Source: Flavobacterium jumunjinense (lineage in GTDB: Bacteria; Bacteroidota; Bacteroidia; Flavobacteriales; Flavobacteriaceae). From it: a stretch of 64,000 nucleotides of DNA. A program made the translations under genes and the position numbers. The notes below the pieces were generated by a model. That model was not told where the DNA came from. It ran no database searches and saw only the letters and a list, made by a program, of their open reading frames with translations. Location of the stretch: positions 434,001-498,000 of the forward strand of contig NZ_CP091285.1 in the NCBI RefSeq assembly GCF_021650975.2. The letters run 5' to 3'. Numbering within the stretch: the first letter of the stretch is position 1; each line of letters begins with the position of its first letter. This document shows positions 9,559 to 18,264 of the stretch, piece after piece.

Positions 9559-11049
9559 TTAAGTTGACTTAAATGATTTGACAAAAACATAGCCATAGCC
9601 AATTAAAAGCATTAAATGAAATGGAAACAATCCGAAATCATTCAAAACAAAAGCACTATATATTCCAAAAGAGAAATAACAAACTAACAAACCTTCAATA
9701 ATAGTATTTTTAGAAATTTTTCTAGATATATAAACATTATCCTTCCATTTGTCTTTTAGTGTTTCAATATTAAATTTAGGAGTTCTTACGAATTCACTTT
9801 TTTTACCAAGCAATCCTTCTAAAACAGCAATAGAATTTTGAAACGAAAAACCCATAGCAATAGAATAAAACGTAAAAAACATGGAAGTGTATTTTAAGAA
9901 ATTTTTAATTCCACCACCGTGTAAACTTTTATAAGTATACCAATAACAAATAAAAAATATCAAAGAAGTAAGCACAAAAAAAGCCATTATATTAAATAAA
10001 ATATTTAATTCAGGAAAACTATTCTTTATAAACAATGCAGGTACACTTAAAATCGCCATGGTAAATATACACAGAAACATAGAACTATTTAAGAGATGCA
10101 GAACACCATGAAATTTAGTTTTTGTTTCAATATTTTTAGCCGAGAGTACTCTTACATACATTTTTTTAAAATTCTCTGCTCCTCCTTTATTCCATCTAAA
10201 TTGTTGTGAACGAGCGGCACTCAAAACCGCTGGTAATTCCGCAGGTGTTTCTACATTTTCAAGATAAACAAACTGCCATTTTTTCAATTGAGCTCTATAA
10301 CTTAAGTCTAAGTCTTCCGTTAATGTATCGCTCTCCCAATTCCCAGCATCAATAATACAGGATTTTCTCCAAACACCAGCTGTTCCGTTAAAATTGATAA
10401 AATGATTTTTAGAATTTCGACCAACTTGTTCCAATGTAAAATGTGCATCTAATGCAAAAGCTTGTATTTTTGTTAAAATAGAAAAATCTCTATTTAAATG
10501 TCCCCATCTAGTTTGTACAACACCTACGTTTTCATTCTTAAAATAGGGAATTGTTTCCAGTAACCAATTGGGTTTAGGAACAAAATCGGCATCGAAAATA
10601 ACTATAAATTCACCTTTAGCCTCTTTAAGTCCTTCTTTTAACGCTCCTGCTTTAAAACCTACTCTATTTTCCCTTCTTATATGTTGAATATTCAGACCTG
10701 ATAAAGCATATTTATCTATTAAACGTGCCGTTTCAACAATAGAATCGTCTGTAGAATCATCCAAAACTTGAATTTCCAATTTATCTTTTGAATATTCCAA
10801 AGCTGCTACATTATCTAGAAGTCTTTCAATAACATATTTTTCATTAAAAACAGGCAATTGAATAGTCACTAAAGGGATTTCGGATTCAATATTAAAATTA
10901 AATTTTGGGCGTTTATTATTCGCATTATTCTTTTTACTCTTTAAATAATTAAGCAACAAATTGAACTGTGCTAGGCTATAAAAGAAAATCAAGATTATTG
11001 CTAAGCTGTAAAAAAATAATGCTAAGTATGCAAGTAAGGTATAAATCAT
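9559..11049 (-). CDS. Processive-type family 2 glycosyltransferase (cellulose-synthase-like)
   Basis: A 496-residue membrane enzyme with an N-terminal transmembrane helix, a GT2 catalytic domain at about residues 55-290 and several C-terminal helices. The motifs VLDDSTDDS, FDADFVPKP, TEDLDLSYRA and QQFRWNKG supply the D,D,D,QxxRW signature shared with cellulose and glucomannan synthases. It probably polymerises or transfers a sugar at the cytoplasmic membrane. It follows the smaller GT2 gene with overlapping stop and start codons and is three bases ahead of the GT-C enzyme. Confidence 0.9.
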   Translation of the reverse strand: MIYTLLAYLALFFYSLAIILIFFYSLAQFNLLLNYLKSKKNNANNKRPKFNFNIESEIPLVTIQLPVFNEKYVIERLLDNVAALEYSKDKLEIQVLDDSTDDSIVETARLIDKYALSGLNIQHIRRENRVGFKAGALKEGLKEAKGEFIVIFDADFVPKPNWLLETIPYFKNENVGVVQTRWGHLNRDFSILTKIQAFALDAHFTLEQVGRNSKNHFINFNGTAGVWRKSCIIDAGNWESDTLTEDLDLSYRAQLKKWQFVYLENVETPAELPAVLSAARSQQFRWNKGGAENFKKMYVRVLSAKNIETKTKFHGVLHLLNSSMFLCIFTMAILSVPALFIKNSFPELNILFNIMAFFVLTSLIFFICYWYTYKSLHGGGIKNFLKYTSMFFTFYSIAMGFSFQNSIAVLEGLLGKKSEFVRTPKFNIETLKDKWKDNVYISRKISKNTIIEGLLVCYFSFGIYSAFVLNDFGLFPFHLMLLIGYGYVFVKSFKST

Positions 11050-11741
11050 TATTTTTTAAAGGTATATTTTAAAATCCATCCAATTATTTTAATCCCAGCC
11101 ATTATTGTTCCTTTTAGCGTACCAGAAACTTTAGAAACACCAATTCTATTTTTATATCGAACAGGAATTTCTCTATATGACATTTTTTGTTTCAGCACTT
11201 TTAACTGCATTTCTACAGTCCAACCGTACGTTTTGTCTTCCATTTGCAAAGCTACTAATTTATCATATTTCATAGCTCTAAATGGTCCTAAATCGGAAAA
11301 GGTAGATTTGAAAAATATTTTCATTAAGAACGTTGCTAACCAATTTCCAAAAACTTGTTGTGGTGTCATTGAACCAGATTCTCTTAATTCTTTAACTCGA
11401 GCACCTATAACAAAATCGATGTTTTCATCAATAATAGGTGTTATAATTTTAGTTAATTCTTCTGGATAATCGGAATAGTCGCCATCTAAAAATACGACAA
11501 TATCTATCGATTCATTTAGATTAGCAATATAATCTAATCCTTTTAAACAGGCATATCCATATCCTTTTCTTGTTTCCTTAAGTACAGTTGCACCTGCTTT
11601 TGAAGCTACTATTGACGTTTGATCTGTAGAATTATTATCAACTACAATTATTTCAGATACACAATCTGGAATTTCATTTATCACATTTGCAATTGCTTCT
11701 TCTTCATTAAAAGCCGGAATAATTACTTTTACATTTCTCAT
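11049..11741 (-). CDS. Family 2 glycosyltransferase, dolichyl-phosphate-mannose-synthase-like
   Basis: A 230-residue GT2 enzyme. The motifs VIIPAFNEEEAI, VVDNNSTDQT and FLDGDYSDYPEE are the nucleotide-sugar and metal-binding signatures. The GWTVEMQLKVLKQK and VRYKNRIGVSKVSG segments resemble polyprenyl-phosphate mannose/glucose synthases. A single weakly hydrophobic C-terminal segment may attach it to the membrane. It likely makes a polyprenyl-phosphate sugar for the GT-C enzyme in the same run; this link is inference from the context. Confidence 0.88.
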   Translation of the reverse strand: MRNVKVIIPAFNEEEAIANVINEIPDCVSEIIVVDNNSTDQTSIVASKAGATVLKETRKGYGYACLKGLDYIANLNESIDIVVFLDGDYSDYPEELTKIITPIIDENIDFVIGARVKELRESGSMTPQQVFGNWLATFLMKIFFKSTFSDLGPFRAMKYDKLVALQMEDKTYGWTVEMQLKVLKQKMSYREIPVRYKNRIGVSKVSGTLKGTIMAGIKIIGWILKYTFKK

Positions 11742-12142
11742 TAAAATAAGCTAGGATTATCTTCTCTAAATTCGGCCATTGAATGCCACTCTTTTATTTT
11801 TTTTCCAACAGAATATTTTTCAGCTTTTACAACGTCTCCATCTCTATAAATAATTGAAAAACCATTTTGAACATTGTTCTTATATTCTGTTTTACGAATT
11901 ACTTCTTCTTTTTTATCGTAATAAATCCACCAATTCACTTTGTTTCCATTACTATAATGTCCTTCTTCCTTAGTATTACCATTTTCATAATAATAGAACC
12001 AGTACTTTGCCTTTTTTCCATTTATCACCCAACCTTCTTCTTTCATTTTACCGTTTGCAAAACGATTTTTAACATAGCTTTCTTGCGCAAAACTGAATTG
12101 CATAGTTACCACAAAAAAGAAAAGAAATAAAAACTTATTCAT
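11741..12142 (-). CDS. Secreted MORN-repeat (YwqK-like) protein
   Basis: A 133-residue protein with a signal peptide (residues 1-19, ending SFAQ) and about four MORN-type repeats of the form G..K.EG.W..NGKK...W.YYYENG. Such repeat proteins are often annotated as YwqK-family antitoxins, but here the signal peptide and the operon setting argue for a structural or binding role outside the cytoplasm. Its stop codon overlaps the start of the next glycosyltransferase gene. Confidence 0.78.
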   Translation of the reverse strand: MNKFLFLFFFVVTMQFSFAQESYVKNRFANGKMKEEGWVINGKKAKYWFYYYENGNTKEEGHYSNGNKVNWWIYYDKKEEVIRKTEYKNNVQNGFSIIYRDGDVVKAEKYSVGKKIKEWHSMAEFREDNPSLF

Positions 12143-12213
12143 ATTATTTTACTTTATTAGTTACTTTAAAACTTCATCTCTTTTCTATGTACGATAAAAA
12201 CGTGAAAATGGTT

Positions 12214-14073
12214 TTATTTTTGATTGACTAAATCCATTAAGTTAACATCGTTACCTAATAAAATATCATTTGGATTGATTCTTCCATTCTCTGAAGCATT
12301 TTCTAATTTCAAAACACCTCTTGGACAAACAGCTGCACAAACACCACAACCAACACATGAAGCACGAACTATATTCTCTCCTTTTTGTGCATAGGCTCTA
12401 ACATCAATACCTTGTTCGCAATAGGTAGAACAATTTCCACAAGAAATACATTGTCCACCGTTAGTCGTTATTCTAAATCTAGATTTAAAACGTTGAATTA
12501 AACCCATATAAGCAGCCAAAGGACATCCAAAACGACACCAAGTACGATTACCCAAAACAGGATAAAAACCAGTACCAATGACACCTGCAAAAATAGAACC
12601 GATTAAGAACCCATAGATTTCGTTAATTTTATAGGCATTAATACCCAAAAAAGTACTATCGCCAACATTTTCAGGACTATAAATAATATTATAAGTATTA
12701 TAACCGACTACAATAGTCATTATAATGGCAAAAATCAGTACAGGATATATTGTCCAACGTTCAATTTTCCAAGCAATCAATCTTTTGTCCGATAATTGTC
12801 TGTAAGGATCACCTAAAGTTTCAGCTAAACCTCCACAACCACAAACCCAAGAACAATACCATCTTTTTCCATACAAATAAACCATTATTGGAATTACAAT
12901 TATTGTTAAAGCTACGCCCCAAACAAACATAAACTTACCTAAATGTCCTGCTTCAAGATGTTGTTTTACGTTCCAATCGGTTACAAAATTATAATCTAGT
13001 GGCCATGCATTTTTTAAATCTACTCCAGGTAAATCGAATAATGGTAAAATTTCAACTAAAAGAAAAGCGAATATAATTTGAAAAAACAAAACACTTGCTG
13101 TTCTTACTATTTGATAATGATTGTGTCTATATTTTATAAACATACGAATCCCCATTACAATCATGGAAACACAATATAAAATTCCGTACAAAAACCATTG
13201 CGATGCTTTTGCTTTTGGATTGAATATTTCTTTTAAAGGATCAACTATGTTTGTCCAGTTTACAATATAATACGGAAAGAAATATAATAAAACATAGAAT
13301 GATACTAAAAACCCAAAAACAAACAATGATACCCAACCTCTGTTTGTTGCAGAAGACAAATAGATTCCATGATTTTTAATTCCTGCAACAGGTTCTAAAA
13401 ACAAACCAGTTAGTATGAATACTAAAGACCCTATAATCCCTAAACCAAAAGTTAAAAACAAAAATAATCCTTTATTGTCTTTTAGTGGTCCGGTAACAGA
13501 TGCTTTTGCAATATCAAACTTTACATACTTGTTATCGTATATTATATATTCTTGGGCATTGGCTCTATTTATATCTCCAATTTTATTTTGAAAATCATTT
13601 CTAAAATCTTCCGGTTTTTCATAGGTTTTGGAAGGAGAAAACATCCAATTAGTTGCTCCATCTACTAATTGTAGTTTTTCTTGATTATTAGAAAAAACAC
13701 TTTCTAATACTGCTCTTGTATAGTTTACTTTTCCATTTTGAACCGATTGCGACAAAATTGCCTCAATTTCTTCTTTAGACAAGCCTTTCTCTGCTTCAAC
13801 TTCTGCAGTTATGGTTGCGTTATATTCTTCTAATAGACTAGTGATTTCTGAATTAAAAGAAAACGGATTATGACTATCCTTATTTAGTATTCCTTTTTCG
13901 TTTGCTACTTTGGTTAAAGTTGCAATAGTTCTTTCCGATTTTCCTGAAAATGCAGATTTAACGGCATTTTTAGATAAATTATAATTACCTATAAACAGTG
14001 TGCCAATAAACAAGAATACTGACAAAACAAATAGTATCAGTCCAATCAGTCTCAACGATTTTATTTTATTCAT
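12214..14073 (-). CDS. Membrane polyferredoxin (NosR/CcoG-like 4Fe-4S protein)
   Basis: A 619-residue membrane protein from the ATG at 14073, two bases after the upstream stop. An N-terminal anchor precedes an extracytoplasmic region of about 150 residues, then several transmembrane helices. The motifs YCSWVCGCGG and CRFGCPLAAYMG are the paired cysteine motifs of the NosR/NapH/CcoG group. Two 4Fe-4S clusters near the C-terminus are visible (CISCGNCSTYC and CVGCGVCAAVCP, about 540-585). It probably passes electrons across the membrane, with the preceding FAD protein as likely partner. No nitrous-oxide or cytochrome-oxidase genes are nearby, so its acceptor is unknown. A longer frame with start at 14115 overlaps the upstream gene and is less likely. 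Confidence 0.85.
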   Translation of the reverse strand: MNKIKSLRLIGLILFVLSVFLFIGTLFIGNYNLSKNAVKSAFSGKSERTIATLTKVANEKGILNKDSHNPFSFNSEITSLLEEYNATITAEVEAEKGLSKEEIEAILSQSVQNGKVNYTRAVLESVFSNNQEKLQLVDGATNWMFSPSKTYEKPEDFRNDFQNKIGDINRANAQEYIIYDNKYVKFDIAKASVTGPLKDNKGLFLFLTFGLGIIGSLVFILTGLFLEPVAGIKNHGIYLSSATNRGWVSLFVFGFLVSFYVLLYFFPYYIVNWTNIVDPLKEIFNPKAKASQWFLYGILYCVSMIVMGIRMFIKYRHNHYQIVRTASVLFFQIIFAFLLVEILPLFDLPGVDLKNAWPLDYNFVTDWNVKQHLEAGHLGKFMFVWGVALTIIVIPIMVYLYGKRWYCSWVCGCGGLAETLGDPYRQLSDKRLIAWKIERWTIYPVLIFAIIMTIVVGYNTYNIIYSPENVGDSTFLGINAYKINEIYGFLIGSIFAGVIGTGFYPVLGNRTWCRFGCPLAAYMGLIQRFKSRFRITTNGGQCISCGNCSTYCEQGIDVRAYAQKGENIVRASCVGCGVCAAVCPRGVLKLENASENGRINPNDILLGNDVNLMDLVNQK

Positions 14074-14074
14074 T

Positions 14075-15370
14075 TTATTTTGTTTTAGAGATTGATATAT
14101 GTTTTTTAAAGGCAATAGTAATTTCTTTTTCGTGCGTTTTAAAGAATTCAGGATCGAAATTAGCTGCTTTCAAGTTTTTGATTACGTAGTCTACACTTTG
14201 TTTCTCGGTTAATATATTATCGAAAAACTCATGACGCATTCTAATTCCGAAAGTATTAATCCCTAGGAATTCGTTTGTGTCTTTATGATAGGAGATTCTT
14301 ATGGCTTTTTTACCAGAAATATGTTCCCAATAAAATTGGTTTTCATATTCTCTTGGTTTTGCCCAAACCCAACCATATGTTTGATATTCTATATCTAAAA
14401 ATTTCGCAGAATTGAACCAATGTCCTGGATTGTATTGCATCTTGTTTCCCGTTAATGTTTGCGCTAACACCTCTCCCATCATCCTTCCAGTATACCAAAC
14501 GGCTTCAATATTTCTTCTGTTACCAATAGCTTCGTGTTGCTCAGCACAATCTCCTATCGCATAAACATCAGGAATATTTGTTTCTAAAAACCGATTGACC
14601 AATACTCCTCTTTTTGTTTCAATCCCTGAATCTTTTAGAAAATCGATATTAGGAGACACTCCAACGGTTAACCCTACTATATTACATTCAATAACTTCAC
14701 CCGATTCTGTTACTACTGCTTTAGCATTTCCTTTTTCATCTGAAAGAATCTCCTTCAAATTCGTTTCCAATCTTAAATCAATATGATGTTCTAAAATATG
14801 TTTACCAATTAGCTTAGCTTCACCTTCAGGAAGTACTCCTCCCCAAAAATTTTCTTCACGAACCAAAAAAGTAACCGGAATATTTCTAGTGGCAAGCATT
14901 TCTGCTAATTCAATTCCTATTAATCCTCCACCAACAATAACTGCTTTGGAATTTTCATTAGAAAGTTTTTCTAATTCTTCTAAATCTTGTTTGTGATAAA
15001 GTCCTAAAACTCCTTTCAGATCTTGACCAGGCCAACCAAATTTATTCGATTTTGAGCCTGTAGCAATTACAAGTTTATCATAACTCAAGTTAGAATTATC
15101 ATTCAACAAAAGTGTTTTGTTTTTTGTATTTACTTTTTCAACTTTCTTAAAGACTAAATCAATTCTGTTTTTTTTCCAAAAATGTGGTTCATAAGGTTGC
15201 GTATGTTCAAACTTCATATGCCCCATATAGACATACATCAAAGCAGTTCTAGAAAAAAAATATGCTGTCTCTGCTGATATAATTGTAATTTTCTTATCTG
15301 AATTTTTTCGAATATGTCTAGCTAAACTAACACCCGATATCCCGTTCCCAATTATTACTATATGTTCCAT
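14075..15370 (-). CDS. NAD(P)/FAD-dependent oxidoreductase
   Basis: A 431-residue cytoplasmic flavoprotein of the pyridine-nucleotide disulfide oxidoreductase fold. The FAD site is IGNGISGVSLARHIRK near the N-terminus, the NAD(P) site is VGGGLIGIELAEML at about 145-160, and the second FAD motif is VYAIGDCAEQ. No redox-active CxxxxC is present, so it resembles ferredoxin- or rubredoxin-reductase-like and nitrite-reductase-large-subunit-like proteins. It abuts the polyferredoxin gene, so the two probably form an electron-transfer pair. Confidence 0.88.
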   Translation of the reverse strand: MEHIVIIGNGISGVSLARHIRKNSDKKITIISAETAYFFSRTALMYVYMGHMKFEHTQPYEPHFWKKNRIDLVFKKVEKVNTKNKTLLLNDNSNLSYDKLVIATGSKSNKFGWPGQDLKGVLGLYHKQDLEELEKLSNENSKAVIVGGGLIGIELAEMLATRNIPVTFLVREENFWGGVLPEGEAKLIGKHILEHHIDLRLETNLKEILSDEKGNAKAVVTESGEVIECNIVGLTVGVSPNIDFLKDSGIETKRGVLVNRFLETNIPDVYAIGDCAEQHEAIGNRRNIEAVWYTGRMMGEVLAQTLTGNKMQYNPGHWFNSAKFLDIEYQTYGWVWAKPREYENQFYWEHISGKKAIRISYHKDTNEFLGINTFGIRMRHEFFDNILTEKQSVDYVIKNLKAANFDPEFFKTHEKEITIAFKKHISISKTK

Positions 15371-15436
15371 ATTAAGATTTAAAGTGCAAATATATTAGTT
15401 CAAGTTATAAAAAAAAGTTTGATTTCTAACAGTAAA

Positions 15437-16339
15437 TTAAAAAATAGCTCTTAATCCTAGGTTAAAAGACTGTCCTAATCCACTTTCGTAACCTCTAACA
15501 AACTTACTATATAACAATTCGGCATTCAATACATTTGTAAATTGATATTTAGCACCTGTTCCTAGTGCCGTATAATTTTGAGAGAATTTATTTCCTAAAT
15601 CAATTAATTGTGCGTGTTGTACAAAGCCTAAAACTGTAAATTTATTTGTTGGAAAATAACTTAAAAATACACCTGGTGCAACTTCTAAACTATTGTTTGC
15701 AAATCCACCGTTTGGATTAGAAGACCCGTCATTGTTTACACTTTTTTCTCCAAAAAAGAAACGTGTTCCTAATTCTGTAAATAACTGAAATTTACTTCCT
15801 GTAAAAGTATAATCATAGAAAAAACGATTTTGCCAGATGTAACTTTTCTGAGCTAAATAGCCATTTTCATTACTTTCCTTATCGAAAACAGGAATGAAAA
15901 ATGAACTTTGAACAGAGAAGTTTGGCAAAGAACCAAATGGCGCAATTTTCACTGAGGGTGCAATATGCCCTAAACCGCTTCTTGATTTTCCAACTTCATT
16001 ATTAAAACTAAAAACACTTGTTGCACTTTGATCGCCAAATGAGTTTGAGCGGAATTCTAAAATTAATCCTGCATTAAATTTTTTACTATCACTAACTCCT
16101 GTATACACCTCTAAAGATGTAGTGAAGAAATTAGATCGTGGAATATTAAAATTTTCGCCATTACTATTGGTTCTTGTTTGTGTATATAAATTATTGAACC
16201 ATTTAATATCCCATTTTCCTTTTTCTAATAATTTAGAAGGGGTATAATTTTGAATGTTTGATTCCTCTACTTCTTCTTGTGAAAAAGAAGCATAAGACAT
16301 CAATATAAATCCTATTAAAAGCGTTTTGATATTTTTCAT
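15437..16339 (-). CDS. Putative outer-membrane beta-barrel protein
   Basis: A 300-residue protein with a signal peptide (residues 1-20, ending ASFSQ) followed by many alternating amphipathic strands and a C-terminal aromatic residue (LGLRAIF), as expected for an outer-membrane barrel. I cannot assign a substrate. It sits between the DUF547 gene (21-base gap) and the FAD oxidoreductase gene, so it belongs to the same transcription unit. Confidence 0.65.
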   Translation of the reverse strand: MKNIKTLLIGFILMSYASFSQEEVEESNIQNYTPSKLLEKGKWDIKWFNNLYTQTRTNSNGENFNIPRSNFFTTSLEVYTGVSDSKKFNAGLILEFRSNSFGDQSATSVFSFNNEVGKSRSGLGHIAPSVKIAPFGSLPNFSVQSSFFIPVFDKESNENGYLAQKSYIWQNRFFYDYTFTGSKFQLFTELGTRFFFGEKSVNNDGSSNPNGGFANNSLEVAPGVFLSYFPTNKFTVLGFVQHAQLIDLGNKFSQNYTALGTGAKYQFTNVLNAELLYSKFVRGYESGLGQSFNLGLRAIF

Positions 16340-16359
16340 ATTTATTATTTTATTTCTTA

Positions 16360-17058
16360 TTATTTTTTGTTTAAACTCCAGTCGTAGCTATAGTATTTAT
16401 AATTTGAAGTCTCATCTAGTTTATCTGAACGGTATTTATTTATAAATGTCAATACGTTTTTACCGAAATCAGCTTTATACCATTCGAAAATTTGAGACAA
16501 ATAAATCTTTCCGTCTTTTACTTTTAAAAAACTCGCATTGTTTAATGCTTTTTTTGTTTGTTCTTCTAATTGCGATTCAATTTTTGATGGAAAATAAGCA
16601 TTAGACATAATTGGAGGACAACCATTTGCTCCACAAACCAATACAAAATGAAAACGAGCATCGTTATATTTACTTCTAATTAGTTTATTTTCAATATCAT
16701 TTAAAGTGTAACTTTTTCCTGCAAGATTGTATTTTATCTTATCAAAAAAACCAGAAATATCTAAAGGTGATTTTACAGGATATTTATCGACAATACCTTT
16801 AATTACTAAGATATTATATGCATTTGCTAAAAAAGCTTTATTTGTTTTTTCATCTGAACTGAACTTGAACAAACCAATTTGACTTACTAAATCATCTAAA
16901 GCAGCTCTATTTGCTTTAATTGAAGCATAATCGACAGTAGTAGATGAAACATTTTTGTTTAAAAAAGCATTTGCATCATTAAAAAAATCGTTTTGATTAT
17001 CGGCTAACATAGTCAGATTTAAAAACAAAAGAACTAAAACTAAAATTCTGATTTTCAT
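16360..17058 (-). CDS. DUF547 secreted protein
   Basis: A 232-residue protein with a signal peptide (about 1-19) and the DUF547 core: an NAYNILVIKGIVDKYP helix, a FFDKIKYNLAGKSYTLNDIENKLIR segment, RFHFVLVCGANGCPP with the conserved cysteines, and a tail of the form YDWSLNKK. DUF547 has no firmly known biochemical role. A second DUF547 protein with the same motifs lies at 40.4-41.1 kb next to arsenosugar genes. This one is the first gene of the redox/glycosyltransferase run and has its own promoter region. Confidence 0.85.
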   Translation of the reverse strand: MKIRILVLVLLFLNLTMLADNQNDFFNDANAFLNKNVSSTTVDYASIKANRAALDDLVSQIGLFKFSSDEKTNKAFLANAYNILVIKGIVDKYPVKSPLDISGFFDKIKYNLAGKSYTLNDIENKLIRSKYNDARFHFVLVCGANGCPPIMSNAYFPSKIESQLEEQTKKALNNASFLKVKDGKIYLSQIFEWYKADFGKNVLTFINKYRSDKLDETSNYKYYSYDWSLNKK

Positions 17059-17090
17059 TATTTATTACAATTAAGTTTATCTATTAATCT

Positions 17091-17165
17091 ACTTAGCAAA
17101 GATGCTATAATTTACTAAATGATGCATTTTCTATTTTTCCCAGAAACTTGTCAATTTTTCCAATT
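17091..17165 (-). promoter_or_regulatory. Two-part promoter/operator upstream of the DUF547 gene, shared with the next gene
   Basis: On the minus strand this region reads AATTGGAAAAATTGACAA, TTTCTGGGAAAAA, a spacer, and GCATCTTTGCTAAGT. The same two blocks, with exactly 43 bases between their starts, lie upstream of the RskA-like lipoprotein gene at 17.2-18.1 kb. The conserved spacing at two separate promoters implies a common regulator or sigma factor. The downstream block lies about 33 bases before the DUF547 start codon. Confidence 0.6.
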
Positions 17166-17246
17166 AAAAAACCTACAAAAAAAATAGAGGTTTGATTTTC
17201 ATCTCACCTCTATCAGAATTAAATTAAAACAAACTAAAATTTAATA

Positions 17247-18110
17247 TTATCGTGTTACTGTTCCTGAAGGAAGTGATGCTAAATTGCTATTCATATCGAC
17301 AACATTCCCCGTTACAGCTGGATTTGCAACTGTATGCACTAATGGTTTCATTGCAAATGGCATAGATGAGTTATCTGGACTTGGTTCTACAGAGATTACA
17401 ATAGTTGATCCTGATAAATTTCCAGGAAAAGTTAATCCAGTTGGAGCATTCATTAAGAAATCTTCACCAGGAAATGGTGGCGCCATCATTGTTCCAGAAT
17501 ATGGAGCGGCTTCATCTGAAGCATCAACTGCAGAAAATTTACCCGTACTCAAAACAACTCCGTTACTAACAACCCATCCTTCGTATTTCCATCCTGAATC
17601 TAAAGTTGGTAAGTTTAAACCTGCCATACCTGTTCCGCTAGTATTATCAATAAACCAAACACCTGCTTCTGGATTCATATTTCCATTTGTTGGGGTTGCT
17701 AATAAATATTTTCCAGTAGATGCCGAAAAATCACCCACAATTCCTGAAGAAACTGTTGCAGAATTCCCAGTAAAATCTCCTACTAAATATTTAGTATCTG
17801 AAGGTGCTGGACTCGGGTCTACAGTTGGTTCAATACTTAAAACAAATTTTGTAGCAGCAGCTAAATTTGTTGCATCAACATCGAAAGTAGTTTTAGATAA
17901 TACTCCACTTCCATCTACTGTAAAAACTCCTGTTGAAACTGGAGCACCGTTTACAATAATCCATCCTTCATATTTATAATCTGGACCCAAATCTTCTAAA
18001 CCTGTTAGGTTTAATTTTAAACTTGGTGAAGCAGTTACTGCATCGTCATCGTTGTTACATGAAGCCATTAGAAGACCTAATGCTAAGATTGAAAAAAAAA
18101 TCTTTTTCAT
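17247..18110 (-). CDS. Lipoprotein with two RskA-like (anti-sigma-K C-terminal) domains
   Basis: A 287-residue lipoprotein (signal ending LLMASC, Cys18). Two similar modules are visible, at about residues 31-115 and 165-265. Each contains YEGW.V.NG...STG.F and a later SIEP or SVEP with prolines and serines. That layout matches the extracytoplasmic domain of anti-sigma-K factors, but there is no cytoplasmic or transmembrane part. It is probably a surface or periplasmic protein using the same beta-sandwich fold. It shares its promoter sequence with the redox/glycosyltransferase run downstream, so it is likely co-regulated. Confidence 0.68.
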   Translation of the reverse strand: MKKIFFSILALGLLMASCNNDDDAVTASPSLKLNLTGLEDLGPDYKYEGWIIVNGAPVSTGVFTVDGSGVLSKTTFDVDATNLAAATKFVLSIEPTVDPSPAPSDTKYLVGDFTGNSATVSSGIVGDFSASTGKYLLATPTNGNMNPEAGVWFIDNTSGTGMAGLNLPTLDSGWKYEGWVVSNGVVLSTGKFSAVDASDEAAPYSGTMMAPPFPGEDFLMNAPTGLTFPGNLSGSTIVISVEPSPDNSSMPFAMKPLVHTVANPAVTGNVVDMNSNLASLPSGTVTR

Positions 18111-18147
18111 AGCGTTTTTCTTTAAAATTATTAATTGTTTTTCTTTT

Positions 18148-18221
18148 ACTTAGCAAATATGCTCATTAATAATCGTTAACAGTTTTTCCTTTTTTCCTAG
18201 ATAATTGTCAATTTTACCATT
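18148..18221 (-). promoter_or_regulatory. Second copy of the shared two-part promoter/operator
   Basis: The minus strand carries AAATTGACAATTATCTAGG, then AAAAA, a spacer, and GCATATTTGCTAAGTA. Both blocks and the 43-base distance between them match the copy upstream of the DUF547 gene. The downstream block lies about 38 bases before the lipoprotein start. The region also separates this gene from the divergent Omp85-like gene. Confidence 0.6.
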
Positions 18222-18264
18222 TTTAAGATTTTATTAATAATTTTATAGATATTTGAATAAAAAA

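Noticed and set aside
11741..12142. Toxin-antitoxin antitoxin (YwqK) call
   Set aside because: The protein has a signal peptide and sits in a glycosyltransferase/redox run with no toxin gene; only the MORN-repeat description is supported.
17284..17979. A 231-codon plus-strand open frame opposite the RskA-like lipoprotein gene
   Set aside because: It is the antisense shadow of a lipoprotein gene with a clear signal peptide and repeats; the antisense product has no protein features and no promoter.
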